Positions 48,375 through 60,900 of a stretch of 64,000 nt of DNA are shown here, one piece after another (within the stretch, counting starts at the first letter, position 1; the number at the start of each line of letters is the position of its first letter). The notes under the pieces were generated by a model. That model saw only the letters and a list, made by a program, of their open reading frames with translations. It had not been told where the DNA came from and ran no database searches. This stretch comes from Leuctra nigra (Eukaryota; Arthropoda; Insecta; Plecoptera; Leuctridae): the NCBI GenBank assembly GCA_934045905.1, contig OW203763.1:20590948-20654947 (forward strand). The letters run 5' to 3'. Made by a program: the position numbers and the translations under genes.

Positions 48375-49640
48375 TTGAATTAAAATTAACTAATAATTAG
48401 ATTACATTCGGGCACTGCTCCATATTTAATTCAACTTCCGAACTCATGTTTTAAATCAGCATACATACGTATTATATAGTGGACTTGGAGGATAAACTCT
48501 CAAAGTCCAATTTTTTTAAAAACGTGTTTTTTTTATATCAAAATTATAGAAAAAATCGCTTTATAAGAGGGAAATGTTTTAAGTCCCGGGTGTGTTCAGA
48601 AATACCAGTTAATTTAGTAAAGGAGAAAATGGAATGATCAATTAAACTGAAATAACTAAATTATGCTCAAACTTTATTCAAAAGTACTAGATAATGTTAT
48701 TATGAACAAACGTGTTATTTAATAAATATTAAACCCATTTGTGTGTACAATATTTGTCTATTTGTTATGGTACTTCTTCTTGGGTACCTACTTCCAATAT
48801 TAACATTGCCATTATCTCAGTTTGAAATTTTTTGTCTTAGTTACTTTCTCCTCCTATCCTACGATATCATTTCATACACATCTTACTATTTTTATCAGAT
48901 GTCTTGAATGAATTCGTTGAGCTGTATTTACAAGAGTAAGTAGAAATTGATAATTCGATCTGTTTACGCACATTGATAACATTATTAATGAGTTGAAGAC
49001 ATTCACGAAAGGCTTTCTTTTAAGAGTTTGGTGCTTGGAGAGAAAGGGGTGGTTACGATCTCAAGCCTCGTGGCATTGTGACTAAGAAATAGCGAGTCTT
49101 CTAATGCGCATGATCTTATACAGTCGACGTCATATACCCCCTCCCCCACAAGGTGACGAAAATCAATAATTGCAAGGGCGTTGGTGCCAAGCTCACTCTT
49201 CTTTCAAGGCTGTATAGTAAAATGGCAACGCTGTAGGATGAAGCACATGGTATTGATTAGGACCACGTGGAATATATCACGTGATACATTTTCAATTTGA
49301 TATTGTTGGAGTTTGATGTTTTCAGATTTAATAATAGATTATCGATTATTGAATGATACCGTTATTGTAGTTAATGATTTTTCCGCAGGGAGGCGCTGAA
49401 ACCTGATGGGTGGGAGGTTTTGAACAGTATCAATAATGTATTCCTAAAATTAGTTCTCCCAGTTGAGTTTAATTCAATAACTTCTAACCTGATCATTAAA
49501 AGTGGCATGAAAATGCGATAAAATATGATGATATGAAGAAATATTAGTACATATTTTATTGCTGGCAGTTTGACTGACGTTTTAGTACGTTTTACAACTT
49601 TTGTGGTTAGCCCCTTCTTCTCAGCATCCAAATCATCTTC
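48375..49640. other. Intergenic stretch, nothing recognised
   Basis: AT-rich. A short CCCCCTCCCCCACAAGG motif at 49,138 may be a hAT scrap. No gene. Confidence 0.35.
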
Positions 49641-49642
49641 TT

Positions 49643-49685
<43 letters not shown>
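49643..49685. repeat. (ATC)n microsatellite
   Basis: Fourteen ATC/CAT units in a row, which encode a His run in one frame of an otherwise unsupported ORF. Confidence 0.95.
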
Positions 49686-50464
49686 CACAATCATCTTTAT
49701 ACTACACAAAGTCGTCATTAAAGTGTTCATCGTCAATATAAATGCAAAGTCACAGTATTATAAATTCAGTAATACTGATATTTTGAACCTAAAAAAATGC
49801 AATAAGTTGGTTACTAGCACCGAAACATAATATCAACCCTTCTTACTGCTACTTGTGCCCAAATGCCACACATTCTACTTTGCGTTTCTAGGCAAAAGAG
49901 AAGGGTCAAACATATCGAAAGGGTAAAATAGAAACAAACGGATAAATTATCTGACTAAAGTCCGTTTTACTAACATTGAATAAATATTATCTGCCAAATA
50001 ACTCGTCTTTGTAATCTCATTCCGAGCTTTTTCGACAAATTGCATTTGTATAGCTGTCGATCGTAAAACTGGCCCTACAAAACAACAGATCAATTAGATT
50101 TGCATGAATTAATGAGTTTGCGTGATTTCGTATGGTTGAGTCTACGTCTCGTTCTAGACAGCATGGTCGTGTGTGTTGCTAAAGACGAATTATCTTATAT
50201 CACAGAAACGAGAAAAGGATAAAGAAGGATAAGACGGTCTCTAGTAGGTAATATAAAAGATTGATTGAATAATCCCAAGTGAAACTGAGGAATGCAACGG
50301 ACATCGAAGTAACTAAGCATGACCATGGTTTACACAATGGTCTCACTGAAATGACAGCTCATTGTGAGCTACGAACTAAGCCAATTATCTCACTTCATAA
50401 TGACCATGGTCAACAGTTTGGTCAAATCGATATTTTTATCGCATAATTTGGACCAATTTCTATG

Positions 50465-50608
50465 CAACGCACTTTTTGCGTTTTGCGTTTTCCGTTTTTT
50501 TCTATTAACCAATCACAAGTCTCCCTTGAACGGTTTCTGGACTTGTGATTGGTCGGTAAGAAAAAACGGAAAACGGAAAACGCAAACACGGTTTATGTGG
50601 ACCCGGCT
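50465..50608. mobile_element. Harbinger-type MITE family D, truncated copy
   Basis: GCGTTTTGCGTTTTCCGTTT and ACCAATCACAAGTC pair with GACTTGTGATTGGT and AAACGGAAAACGGAAAACGC. The right end reads GTTTATGTGGACCCGGCT followed by TAA, matching the terminus of the element at 60,744-61,084. The left terminus is missing. Confidence 0.6.
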
Positions 50609-51138
50609 TAAGCCGATTACAAATTGTCAAATAGTTAAATCAATGGATGTTGTATATTTATTAATAATCTTAGAGATTAGTGCCCTTACTCTTGCAATGC
50701 TTGCAGCTGATACAAAATATATTTTGATGTATTTTACTCCAGGACCAGTCTGAAAAAAAGCTTCGTGCAGAAAAATATTAAGGACCTTTTTAAAATAATA
50801 TTAGCAGCAAGATCATCTCTTTCACGGTCTTTGTACCTTGTATGGGAAATCAGTTTCTGATTATTACTATCATAATCTGATATGTTGACATATTTTCAAG
50901 TATAAAAATACCCTGTAAAAATAAAGATATTTTGAGCCAAATTGAGAGTCATTTGAGAAGGATTAAAATGATCGAAGCTTTATTTGTGAGATAGGGCTCT
51001 AAACATCACAAGAAGATCTTTTGAGGTGGGACTTCACCTACTTCTACTTTATCATACCTAAATTAAATTTGACAAGTGATATTTTCGAAGAAGCCATTGC
51101 CGTAAGACTGTAATAACTTTTGTTTGTACTTATGTGAA

Positions 51139-51350
51139 GCATGTTGGTGGACACTGAGCGTCAAGTGGGACCAACTGTAGGTCCAGTCCAGAGGTGGGAA
51201 TTGGGATTAGGGTTGCGGGAATGCGGGAAGACCGGAGTGCTGTAAACGTCACCCGACTGCGGGGGATCAAGACGTTCCGCTGGGAGTAGTTAGAAGAGAA
51301 CAAAACAATATACGGGGACGTGGGAGCGTCAACTTGAATCAGAGAGATTT
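51139..51350 (-). other. GC-rich block with a 70-codon open minus frame
   Basis: A minus-strand frame without ATG is open for about 70 codons, with a composition unlike the surroundings (contains SSNYSQRNVLIPRSRVTFTA), to a TAA. Upstream is a possible acceptor TTGTACAG. The plus strand also has a protein-like frame from an ATG at 51,139 to about 51,243, ending near a possible donor (CT|GTAAAC). It could be an isolated exon of an unrecognised gene or an old insertion. I cannot assign it. Confidence 0.2.
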
Positions 51351-51879
51351 AGAACTGTACAAGAGGCAAAGATTACTAACTTTATGGCTATTCGCATTTT
51401 ACGAAACATCACTTTTAGGGAACAGATTCATAACGTGAGGACACGTCAAATGATAGGACTTGTGGAGAAAGCGAAAGGAGCTCCTAATTTTATATTTTTA
51501 ATTTGTGTGAATGCAGTAAATAATTTCTGAACAAATAAGATGTCTACTTCATAATTAATTTAATATGAAGAAATGTACTACATCCCACGAAAACAAAAAT
51601 CTTAACAAAATCACGCAGGTACGAAAATGATGGAAATTGCAGCTTCGCATGCAAACATTAGGTTTTCAACTTTCAGGTATGTGAACCTCTCTTTTATTTT
51701 GCAATGGCGTTGAAGATTATTATTGACGTTTCTGTTTCTGCGAAGAGCCAGTCAGCAATCAGCATGTCTCATGCCTTTAAATTATATACTACGACAGGGA
51801 TTCTTAAATTAAATTCAAAAAATCTAAATTTAGAATTGAGATAAATTCTTATAATAGTGATCTTAGGTGACCAACATAT

Positions 51880-52060
51880 CGCCAAAAATAAAATTGTTCA
51901 AAACGCATAAAAATAGTACAAATGCGCTTTTATGGAATTTCCAAATTTTCCGGGCCTGTGCAGCGCGGACGCGTATTACCAGAGCGTACTTTGTTACGGC
52001 ACCAAGGCGTTCGGTCCTGTTCGAATCCCGGCACGGTCGTGCTTTGTCTTGCTTGAAGTG
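51880..52060. mobile_element. hAT-like scrap next to a tRNA-like box B
   Basis: AATTTTCCGGGCCTGTGCAG at about 51,941 matches the hAT-like interior phrase. Some 60 bp on, GGTCCTGTTCGAATCCCGGC (52,010-52,029) contains a consensus box B for RNA polymerase III. A convincing box A is not visible, so this is more likely a fragment of a different SINE than a tRNA gene. Confidence 0.3.
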
Positions 52061-52633
52061 CCGCAGTGCTATTGGGAACCTGTCTACAGTTTTTAAACAT
52101 TTATTTTTATTTTGCTAATTTAAATATAATCTCATATAGTTAAACATATAGCATATAGGTATGAGCTAAACATTATTTGATTATACGTCTAACATTATAT
52201 TTCGAGTTATTTAGTTCTGGTTATTTTTATTTTAAAATAAATAAAATATTTGTATTTTTTGTGATTTTTCTCTCAAATAACTTTTGTGACAATTTAAGAA
52301 ATATCGATTATAAACATCAGTCTAAATTAGCACAATTTCGTCGTGAAAAAATCCAGGCATAACCTATTAAAAAGATACTAATCTTATGTTACTCCCTTTC
52401 TGATTGATATTCATAATTCATAAATCATAATTTTATGACAAAATTACCACTGTTACAAACGAATTTGGCAAGAGTTGGCAGAAATAAGGTAAATGCTTAT
52501 TAGCCTATTGGCAGTGATCATTGATGATACAGGAAATGGACCATACAATATTTACATACCAAAAATATGTATCTACTCGGGATATTTCGGAACTATTTGT
52601 CAGAAACGAATGAGGCCGAACGCAAAGGTAGAA

Positions 52634-52676
52634 CCTTAGAGGAATTAGTGGTGGGGCACCACGAATTCCTCTAAGG
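52634..52676. repeat. Short inverted repeat
   Basis: CCTTAGAGGAATTAGTGGTG is mirrored by CACCACGAATTCCTCTAAGG with a 3-base loop. A tight stem of about 20 bp. Confidence 0.7.
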
Positions 52677-53061
52677 TAGAACACATTGGTGCCGTATCAC
52701 GTACGGTCTGGAAATACGCAGCCTGGAACCCAAATTGTTTGCCGTACTTTCAGTACTTACAGTACTAATATAGAAGAAAATAAAAGATTTGCAATATTAT
52801 TTTGCATATCATTTTCAATATACCTACCTTATGAAATCATAATATAAATCACTATCATATGGAACCCTAATGGGTCTCATTTGACAAAATATCGCCTGTG
52901 TTGAAAGTGTAGACTCGATTCATAATATTACTTTGTTATAAAGCCAACATTGAATACCACAGAGTGAATTATGTTAATTTATGTAATAAACTTGTTATTA
53001 TAAACTTGTAATAAATTTGTGTATAAACTGTCAACCCTGCAAGCTAGACGACAAATAACTT

Positions 53062-53277
53062 ACCGTCCTTCCTGACTGGGTTTTTTTCGTGGTAGATATT
53101 CCCTCAGTCGACAGGCAAATGCTGAGAAGGTAAATTACTATTAGGCCACGACCGCCTCCTTCCCACTTTCCATCCTTACCTACTCTCCACCATCATCTCC
53201 CAATCATCATCATAATCATTCATCCGTCGACATTGTCCTCGCTATAGAACAGTGCGGCGTTAAGACCCACAAAAAAG
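53062..53277 (+). mobile_element. tRNA-derived SINE, truncated plus-strand copy
   Basis: Starts ACCGTCCTTCCTGACTGGG inside the family body, so both Pol III boxes are missing. It runs through GGCCACGACCGCCTCCTTCC and CATCCGTCG to the tail GCGTTAAGACCCACAAAAAA. It is the only clearly plus-oriented full-body copy in the window. Confidence 0.8.
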
Positions 53278-53279
53278 AC

Positions 53280-54265
53280 CTACTATTTTTATACAAAATT
53301 GTACACAATTATTACGGAATTTTAGAGTTCCTCGTATTTCCAATAGGAATAACGACGTATTTTATGTTCCAAATAGCCGTATCAATGTTTTTAAATTCTC
53401 GACCATGAACAGAATACAGGCTTCCTATAATAACGATGTACTACCTTTTGATAGGTATCTAGTCGGGCGTTAGCTCGACGCTGCCAAGCACCGTGTCAAT
53501 ACGAGGTCTACTTTTAAACGCGACGAGCTTACTACCAGCGACTGTTTACTACAAGCGCTTCACGCTCGTTTTCGGGGGTGTCAGCTCGCATTCACGCAGT
53601 TTGAAATGGAAGTTGAATACCATGGTTATCGAGTATATTTAGCCACGTGACAACACCTACCAAATTTCCCCTACCAAATGCTTGGCGCATTGAATTTGCA
53701 CCAACCATGTAGACTTCTTCCATCTTCTTTTTACTTTCTGTCTTTCTTCGGCTCCTTTATCGTCATCTTCTTTCTTATGTTGCCTTCTTCTTGACACAAT
53801 GCGCCCAGCTTTATTTTAAATTTTTTAAATTTTGATTTTAATTTTTTTAAGTTGTGTTTTAAATTAATTAAAAACGTATATTTTGTTTTTAAATACATTT
53901 TGAAGAATTTGTATTTATCGCTTTTAATTTTTATAGTTTTGTTAAAGTTTACAATAATGGTTCACATAGATTTTTTACTTCGAATTTGGGCACAACGTTA
54001 CGTTAGGTTTATAGTGTCGTGCTTGGCGGCAGTAACTGGGCGAAATGATTTCACGAATTTTAAGTACGAAAAAGTTTCAACAATATATTATTGCTTAGCC
54101 CTTCTTTTAGATCTCAATCCTTTTAGGCGGGAAGGTGCTTGGCAGTTTTTTTTTTACAAGTTTTTGTTTTTGTACAGCATGGATATTCACAGTCAATCCA
54201 GTGACAAACCTATTTACGGGTGCTTGTTTAAATGTATTCTTATTAGTTTTAATATGTTTCTGATG
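53280..54265. other. Intergenic; possible retroelement body
   Basis: A CpG-richer patch at 53,460-53,660 is followed by an AT-rich 140-codon plus frame (53,852-54,274) dominated by Phe, Leu, Ile and Tyr, without any domain I recognise. Since it runs into a LINE-like tail, I read it as the 3' untranslated part of a retroelement, not a membrane protein gene. Confidence 0.3.
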
Positions 54266-54269
54266 TTTA

Positions 54270-54358
54270 TTTAATTGTTTATATTATTTATATATGTATA
54301 ATGTATTGCACTTGTGGGGTTCGCCCTGTTGCTAATAAAGAGTAAATAATAATAATAA
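54270..54358 (+). mobile_element. Non-LTR retrotransposon 3' tail
   Basis: TGCACTTGTGGGGTTCGCCC then TGTTGCTAATAAAGAGTAAA, ending in an (AAT)n tract. A conserved 3' box followed by AATAAA and a short simple-repeat tail is the signature of Jockey/RTE-like LINEs. No reverse transcriptase frame remains upstream. Confidence 0.45.
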
Positions 54359-54522
54359 ATAGAGTTAGACTTTCTCATGAAGGGCCGGGCTGTTAGAGAT
54401 TTCCTTATTGACTGGTTTTGGTTTGGTTCTTCAATTTCATAGTAAACAGTTGAAAATCCATCGAATAATTGGATAATCGCAGATTGGATAATTTGATAAT
54501 TCGGTTCTAGTATTAGTACTAA

Positions 54523-54728
54523 AGCATAGTTTACACGGTTCAATGTTCCATTCAATTCATTTCTAGTAAATCATTTGACATTTGGTCCAACGGTTTAGCC
54601 GAGTATAGACGCAAAGTTGATGCAATTATAATTAATGTTGACTTCAATACGTTTCATTTAGAACCGTCATATTCCTGATTATTGAATTCAATGAATTGTA
54701 GGAAACATCGAACCGTGTAAACCTGGCT
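54523..54728. mobile_element. Harbinger-type MITE family B, copy 2 (206 bp)
   Basis: AGCATAGTTTACACGGTTCA at the left mirrors CGAACCGTGTAAACCTGGCT at the right, matching 24,857-25,052. Flanking trinucleotides are TAA and TTA. Internal CATTCAATTCAT is likewise inverted near both ends. Confidence 0.75.
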
Positions 54729-54734
54729 TTACTA

Positions 54735-55240
54735 TACTTACCTATCTTGTGATATTATCTACATTCATGCGAGCTGGATGTATGGAAGGTAGTTGAATTT
54801 TGTATGACCGGATGGTAAAGTTGTAAGTGTTTATTTATTTTACAACCTGTAATCTCTGAAACATGTATAGTTTGAACATTTGCCGCGCAAATGAGGTGCA
54901 ATTAGTTTCAGATAACTCGGTCTACTATATGTTGATTAATTTAACAGAACAGTCGCAGTGGCATTCAAGCGAATAAGAGTCTTAGTTCAGTCGGAGTTTC
55001 ACTATAATTATTATAAAGTGCATGCATTTGAACTTTTCCCTAGTTTTCATTGAGTGACGTAGATTTCAGCTAAACAAAGACGTTATGGAAAGATGATTAT
55101 TGAACTAGATGACGATTTTAGAAGACTTGCAAACATGGCACGTCTCAGAACGGAAAACGATTGATATATTTCAAGTCAATTGGCTTTGAATTCTCACTCT
55201 CATTCTCATTCATACTCTCGTCAACTGTAAGAGCACGAAG
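54735..55240. other. Intergenic stretch, nothing recognised
   Basis: AT-rich with no element ends or coding frames supported. Confidence 0.35.
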
Positions 55241-55244
55241 TAAA

Positions 55245-55335
55245 AGATAGAATAGAATAGAAAACGGCTTTATTGTAAATGTGTTGTAAAGATAAACGGC
55301 AACAAGTGTCAGAACTCAGAATAACATGTTTAATT
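55245..55335 (-). mobile_element. Non-LTR retrotransposon 3' tail, minus strand
   Basis: The minus strand reads TTTACAATAAAGCCGTTTTC followed by (TATTC)n. A poly(A)-signal-like AATAAA just before a pentanucleotide repeat tail is typical for LINE termini. The 5' limit is not defined. Confidence 0.45.
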
Positions 55336-55339
55336 CTAC

Positions 55340-57680
55340 CCTGTATGCATTTCGAGTTTCTATACCTACATTTTGTTTGAACAGATTAAAAGGCGGGAAC
55401 GACATATTTGCAAAACAGAAACATTTTGAGAAAATTGGTATATAACTTTTCACTATTCTATTATGTTCACTCTTCTTTTCACTTTTAACTATTTGTATTC
55501 TTTATAATTGTAAGTATACTTGACAAAAATTACGCCAATAGCGTGAATTATTTGAGTAAAATATAAACTAAAAACACGAAAAAAAATCGCGCTAGTGTAT
55601 AGGTATTCTAGATAATTAACAAAACTTTCTGTAGACAGTTTATTCGAATCCTTGGTCATGGCTAATTATTCGAAATGTTCAACATAGTACTTTCCATATT
55701 GTGTTATCCGAACTGTCATATAATATATAGAGGTAGTAAAAGAGTTCTAAAACATAGTCTATAGGGGTTTTTGACGAGTTACCATACAGAATGGATTTAT
55801 TCTGAACATTTCATTCGCAACAAAACTTTCTCAATGAAATAAAATGAGCTTACTATACACTCACTGTGCATGACGATCATTTCGATCTGGCGACTAAAGA
55901 TGAAGTTATTCCATGAATTGTCACTGTTCAGTCCGTTGACTAGCTGTAATAACTAACGCTATCACAAGTAGGATATAGATGTCACACTGACAGCTGCTAC
56001 AGGATGGCCTAACAGCCGGTACGCTATCACGCCTAGAAAGTAAAACTTTCCACTGATAACACAATTTAACAATAGCCGTTTATTAGAAGCTCCGCCTATC
56101 TATAGAATATTGCTTATTATAACACAATATTGATTTTTTTTGTATTATGTTTTCAGTTTGTTGATTAATTTTATATTGAAATCATTTTCAAAGCGCGGCA
56201 CGAGGGAAAATACTTCAAGTTAGTTATAGATTTTAGAGAAACAAATACTCCTGTCATATTCCGGATATGAGCTCAGGGGACCCGAGCTCGATTCTCGTGG
56301 CTGAACTTACTGACTGAGTTATTATCGTGCTTTTTGACAGTGCAACATTTTAGGAAGTTTCTCTACTAGGCCACGACACGATTTTCCATCCTACTCTTAC
56401 GACATTAATCTGGAGGATGATACACGGTTTAACTGGGAAAAAAAGTAAAAATGACGGTAAAAATGATTTTTAAAAAAATATTCCCGATTATTAATTGCTG
56501 ACGTGTGCTCTAACGTTGTGAAAAAACGCTTTGAAATTCGTGATGTGATGTGTGTTTATAGTAAATATATTTTACTATATTCTATTCTACAATTAAATAT
56601 TTTGTAAAGTCAATAGTGATATTCATGTATCACTAAATTGAAAATTCGTTCAAATCTCTTTAATCAAGATAATAGTTAGGTACAACCTTAAGTATTTAGT
56701 CTAAGGTACTACTTTTCAAGTACAGTTCCGTATGTAATGTATTATATTTATACAATTTAAAATTAATAAGTGTATACAACTAATCAGTCGGTATCTACTC
56801 ATAATATTTTTTTTTAAATAATAAAACTCACTGAGTTTGCCTTCCGTTAAACACCAATTTGCTTCTTTCCATGCCTTGTAAAAATATTCTCACAATTGTC
56901 CTAGTCGTCGGGAATAATAGGATTAAATCTGAGTTTTCTTTGTGTAAAGCGTAATTGTATTTTATCAATTCGTTCACCAAAGCACTTAACATTTATATTT
57001 GCATATTTTTAATTGTGTTTACACAGACTTTGAGTAAACACCAACAACCTGTCAAGGACAATTAGTTCAATGTGTGGGCATTATTAATGAAGTAATTTAC
57101 ATGTTAAACGTGACCTAAACCGATTGTTTACTAGCACCTTGGTATACACAACGTAAAGTGATCACCTGTTAGGTTTCATTCTAATATATTGATTGGATTT
57201 AGACTATTTTCTAAAATCATTTTTTTTTTTTATTAATATCTGAATCTTTGTATAATGAATTATGAATTTTTGTATCTGAATTATGTATAAACCTAAAACA
57301 ACATATGACGGTGACTGTACATGTTGGCAATGTTAAATAAACATTTCCTAATTAGATGTAATGATGCTGTACGACCATAAACCATCTACTTTGATGGATT
57401 ATAACAAAGTTTGTTTGTTAAAGATAAAAGATTTTAGAGATTCTTATTATGTTGTTTCAGTTTTTGGTTGTGTATCGAGTCAATTCCATTCGATATTTGA
57501 TTTAGAACATAATATGATAGTAATGGTACATACAAGTTGTTATTCTAAAGATAATTTTACATAAAACTAAGGCATAAAACTAATAATATATTATAGGATT
57601 CAATCTCTTATAATTCAAATCTCGTGCAAAAAATGCACCGCCATTGTGATCCAATTAAACGTTCTCAATCTCTAAGGCTA
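55340..57680. other. Intergenic stretch, one SINE relic
   Basis: At 56,265-56,425 a degenerate plus-strand SINE is visible (GAGCTCGATTCTCGTGG as box B, later CTACTAGGCCACGAC). The 67-codon frame at 57,361-57,564 has no domain. The remainder is AT-rich and unremarkable. Confidence 0.35.
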
Positions 57681-57687
57681 TGGAAGA

Positions 57688-57702
57688 AATCATGGCGGCC
57701 CC
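57688..57702 (+). promoter_or_regulatory. YY1-like motif upstream of TRMU
   Basis: AAATCATGGCGGCCC fits the YY1 core AAnATGGCGGC. It lies about 290 bp upstream of the TRMU start codon, in the only GC-rich patch there. Position and factor are suggestive only; the transcription start is unknown. Confidence 0.25.
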
Positions 57703-57984
57703 CTTGATAGTTTATTTGTTATTTTTAGTGAGGTTAGAGTTGGTTCAAGTTGGTTAGAGGCAATTACAGTTAATCTTTTAATTATTGAAAATACAATTAG
57801 GTGACATTCAAATGTAAATGGAGTAACTGTATCACCCTTGTTTCATACCTCTTTAAAACTTAAGACAATGAGGGAAAGTACACTTGGCTTTCACAACGGA
57901 CAGACAACAGCTGAATGTTTCGAGTTCAGAAAATTCTAACATTCCGAATCTAGTCAAGCAGTTGGGTATCTACGTAATTGAGCA

Positions 57985-60900
57985 ATGAATATAAGAAAAG
58001 TAGTGGTTGCTGTTTCTGGAGGAGTGGACAGTGCTGTGACAGCTCTACTTCTGAAGAGAAAGGGTATAGGACATATCTTCTGACTTCTTCTATTTTGCCA
58101 TGTTACGGATAAGAAATGTATCGACCAGATATTTGAGAAAAAATATTCAGAGAATATTCACAAACGCGTTTGAGCATGCCACACCTTTATTTTTTAACGC
58201 TTGAGAAATTTAAAAAATTATTTTAGATGTACCTACACGTACGATTAACTGTGTGTTTTTAATACAGTTTATATCTAAAACTAATTAGTTCAATGCGAGC
58301 TACATTTGATTACCTTAATGCTCAAAGCTCGAAATAACGTAATCGACTATCTTCTCAATACTGTTGAGTGTCGATACGTTGTTTGGCTTTACTGTTTCTC
58401 GACTACAATGGCTGTTGCGTTGTTTTTGGCGTAATACTGGCCGATACGTTGTTGTTCTTTACTGTTTCTCAATTTTTTGTACAAAATGTTGAAATACATG
58501 CACTTTGGATAGAGATACAGTATTCTAGCTCACTGCATTGGAAAGCTGAGCAAAAATTAGTCCTAATTGTGATGTAACGCGAAAAAGTGCAAATATGGTG
58601 AACACGTTTCTCATGCTTAATACGGCAGTATTGATTACCTTAGTTAATTAATCACCTTCTTTGCTGAACTCATAAGATGAAGCACCTATTACTAGGTGCT
58701 GTCATTGGATGCACCTAGGTAGGTATCAAAAAACTTATTTTGTTAAACTTCTCATTTTTAACATTCAATATGCCCGGTACAATACGTCCGGAGTGGATTG
58801 GATAAAAAAACTAGGTAGGTACGTTTAGTACTTGCCTTACTGATATCAAGGCAAAAATCATGAGGCTCCACTTTTCAAATTGTTCAGGAAAAAAGTTTAA
58901 CCAAAAAAGATCTGACATTTTGCAGTTGACTATTTAACCAGAGTATCGCTATACACACTTAGTATTTTCAACTTTCCTGTAATTATATTTTACTTTTTCA
59001 CAGGGTATGAAGTACACGGAGTTTTTATGAAGAATTGGGACGTAGTAGACGAAACTGGAATTTGCTCATCGGCCCAAGATGCTGAAGATGCTCGTTGGGT
59101 TTGCAATCACATTGGCATTCCTTTCCACTCCGTCAATTTTGTTAAAGAATACTGGCACGAAGTGTTCACTAATTTGCTGATAGATTATCAGACTGGGTCA
59201 ACGCCAAATCCTGATATTTTGTGTAATAGACAAATCAAATTTAAACTTTTTTATAATTATGCTCTTACTAAGATTGGTGCAGATGCCATAAGCACTGGCC
59301 ACTATGCTCAAACTTCATTCGGGTGCTACCTGGATAATTATAATGAGAGCAGGGGTAGGTATATATCTACTGTTCTATAAAAACAAATCTGTACAATGCT
59401 ACTGTGAAGTTCACATTTGACACCATTTGTTTAGGCGTACGTCTTCTGAAGGCAGCTGACAGATTTAAGGACCAAACATTTTTTCTAAGTCAAGTGCCCC
59501 AAGAGCCACTGCAACGCACAATGTTTCCTCTTGGTACTTTTACAAAAACCAATGTGAAGAGTATCGCTCAAGCAGAAGGAATGACTAATATCGTGAAGAA
59601 GAAAGAAAGCATGGGAATATGCTTTATTGGATCAAGAAATTTTCAAAACTTCATAGCAGAGGTGCATACCGTAGATTCAATCATACCTGATGGTAGTTAC
59701 GTATGGAAATGGAATGTAATTATGTAAACGCAGGGTGCGAATTGATGGGGCTGGATTTCCCTCCCTCTGGTTTTCTCGTCCCCAGCTCTGTTTCCCAATA
59801 TAGCATTCCAAGGGGGGATAGATTTTCCCCATCTCTGTAAAATGAGGACTTTTAATCTACGAATACTTCAAAAATTACATTTTTCAGAATTTTAAAAATA
59901 AATTGTCATACTACACTAGGTACCTTCTGTCAAATTCCTATATTATGTAGAATTCAAATTAACAACGCAGTAGAGAGCACGGTAGCGCGCATTAGAAACG
60001 CACCAAATAATCTCCCGGGGCCATGCGCCCCTGATCTGCATGGTGCTGAGGGGCCCTACCCCCAAATCCCCCATTGTGTTCGTAGGCAATCGTATTTTCT
60101 GCCATTGCTATATTTCCCCTCATTCCCGGGATTTTTATTTTTCCTTTCCCCCCCCCCCCCCCCCCCCCCCCCCCTCTGAAAATTGTACAATTCGCACCCT
60201 GTTTAAGCCAACTAATTCAACTACATTATGCTTACTGATATCATTTTAATGTCACAGTATATCAAATCAGAGCCTGGAAATTTCATTGATGTAGACACAG
60301 GAGTGATAATTGGTGAACATAAAGGAATACACCATTGGACCATTGGCCAGCGTTGTCGGATTGGAGGTCAGCGGAAACCATATTTCGTTGTAAAGAAAGA
60401 TGCAATCACTCACGATATATTAGTGGTGAGTAGCAGTCTCGGTCTCTCAGTGAAAGTAGGCAGAGTGTACAAGCGTGGAATAAAGTAGCTGTGCTGATTG
60501 TCTCTCTTTGCTCCATATAAAAACATGTTTATGTTATGAGTCAGAGAGAGGCAGAATAACAGGGTCTTTATTCCACCACTGTACATACAAAAAATGTATA
60601 AGCTGTTGAAAGTTTCGTGTGAGTGAGAAATTAGTGCATACCAAGTATACAATCTAACTGGATGTATAATTTATCATACCATATAATATAGGCCAAAAAA
60701 GTAAGTCACATTATATGAAAGAGAATCAGTTTTATGGCTCTTAAGCCGGTTTCACATAAAGTGCGTTTCGCGTTTTTTCTTACGGACCAATCACAAGTCC
60801 AAAAACCGCTCGAGGGAGACTTGTGAATTGTAGGCTTTTGGGAAGGCCCTAAGCCAAGGTTTTTTGGAATAGGTGAAATTGTGTATCTCTTGTTTATCTC

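Noticed and set aside
49570..49830. His-rich frame
   Set aside because: The His run is only the (ATC)n microsatellite; the flanks are AT-rich chance sequence, unlike the splice-bounded His-rich exon at 46,697.
53852..54274. 140-codon hydrophobic frame as a membrane protein
   Set aside because: Composition follows T-rich DNA, with no family resemblance, and it runs into a LINE-like 3' tail.
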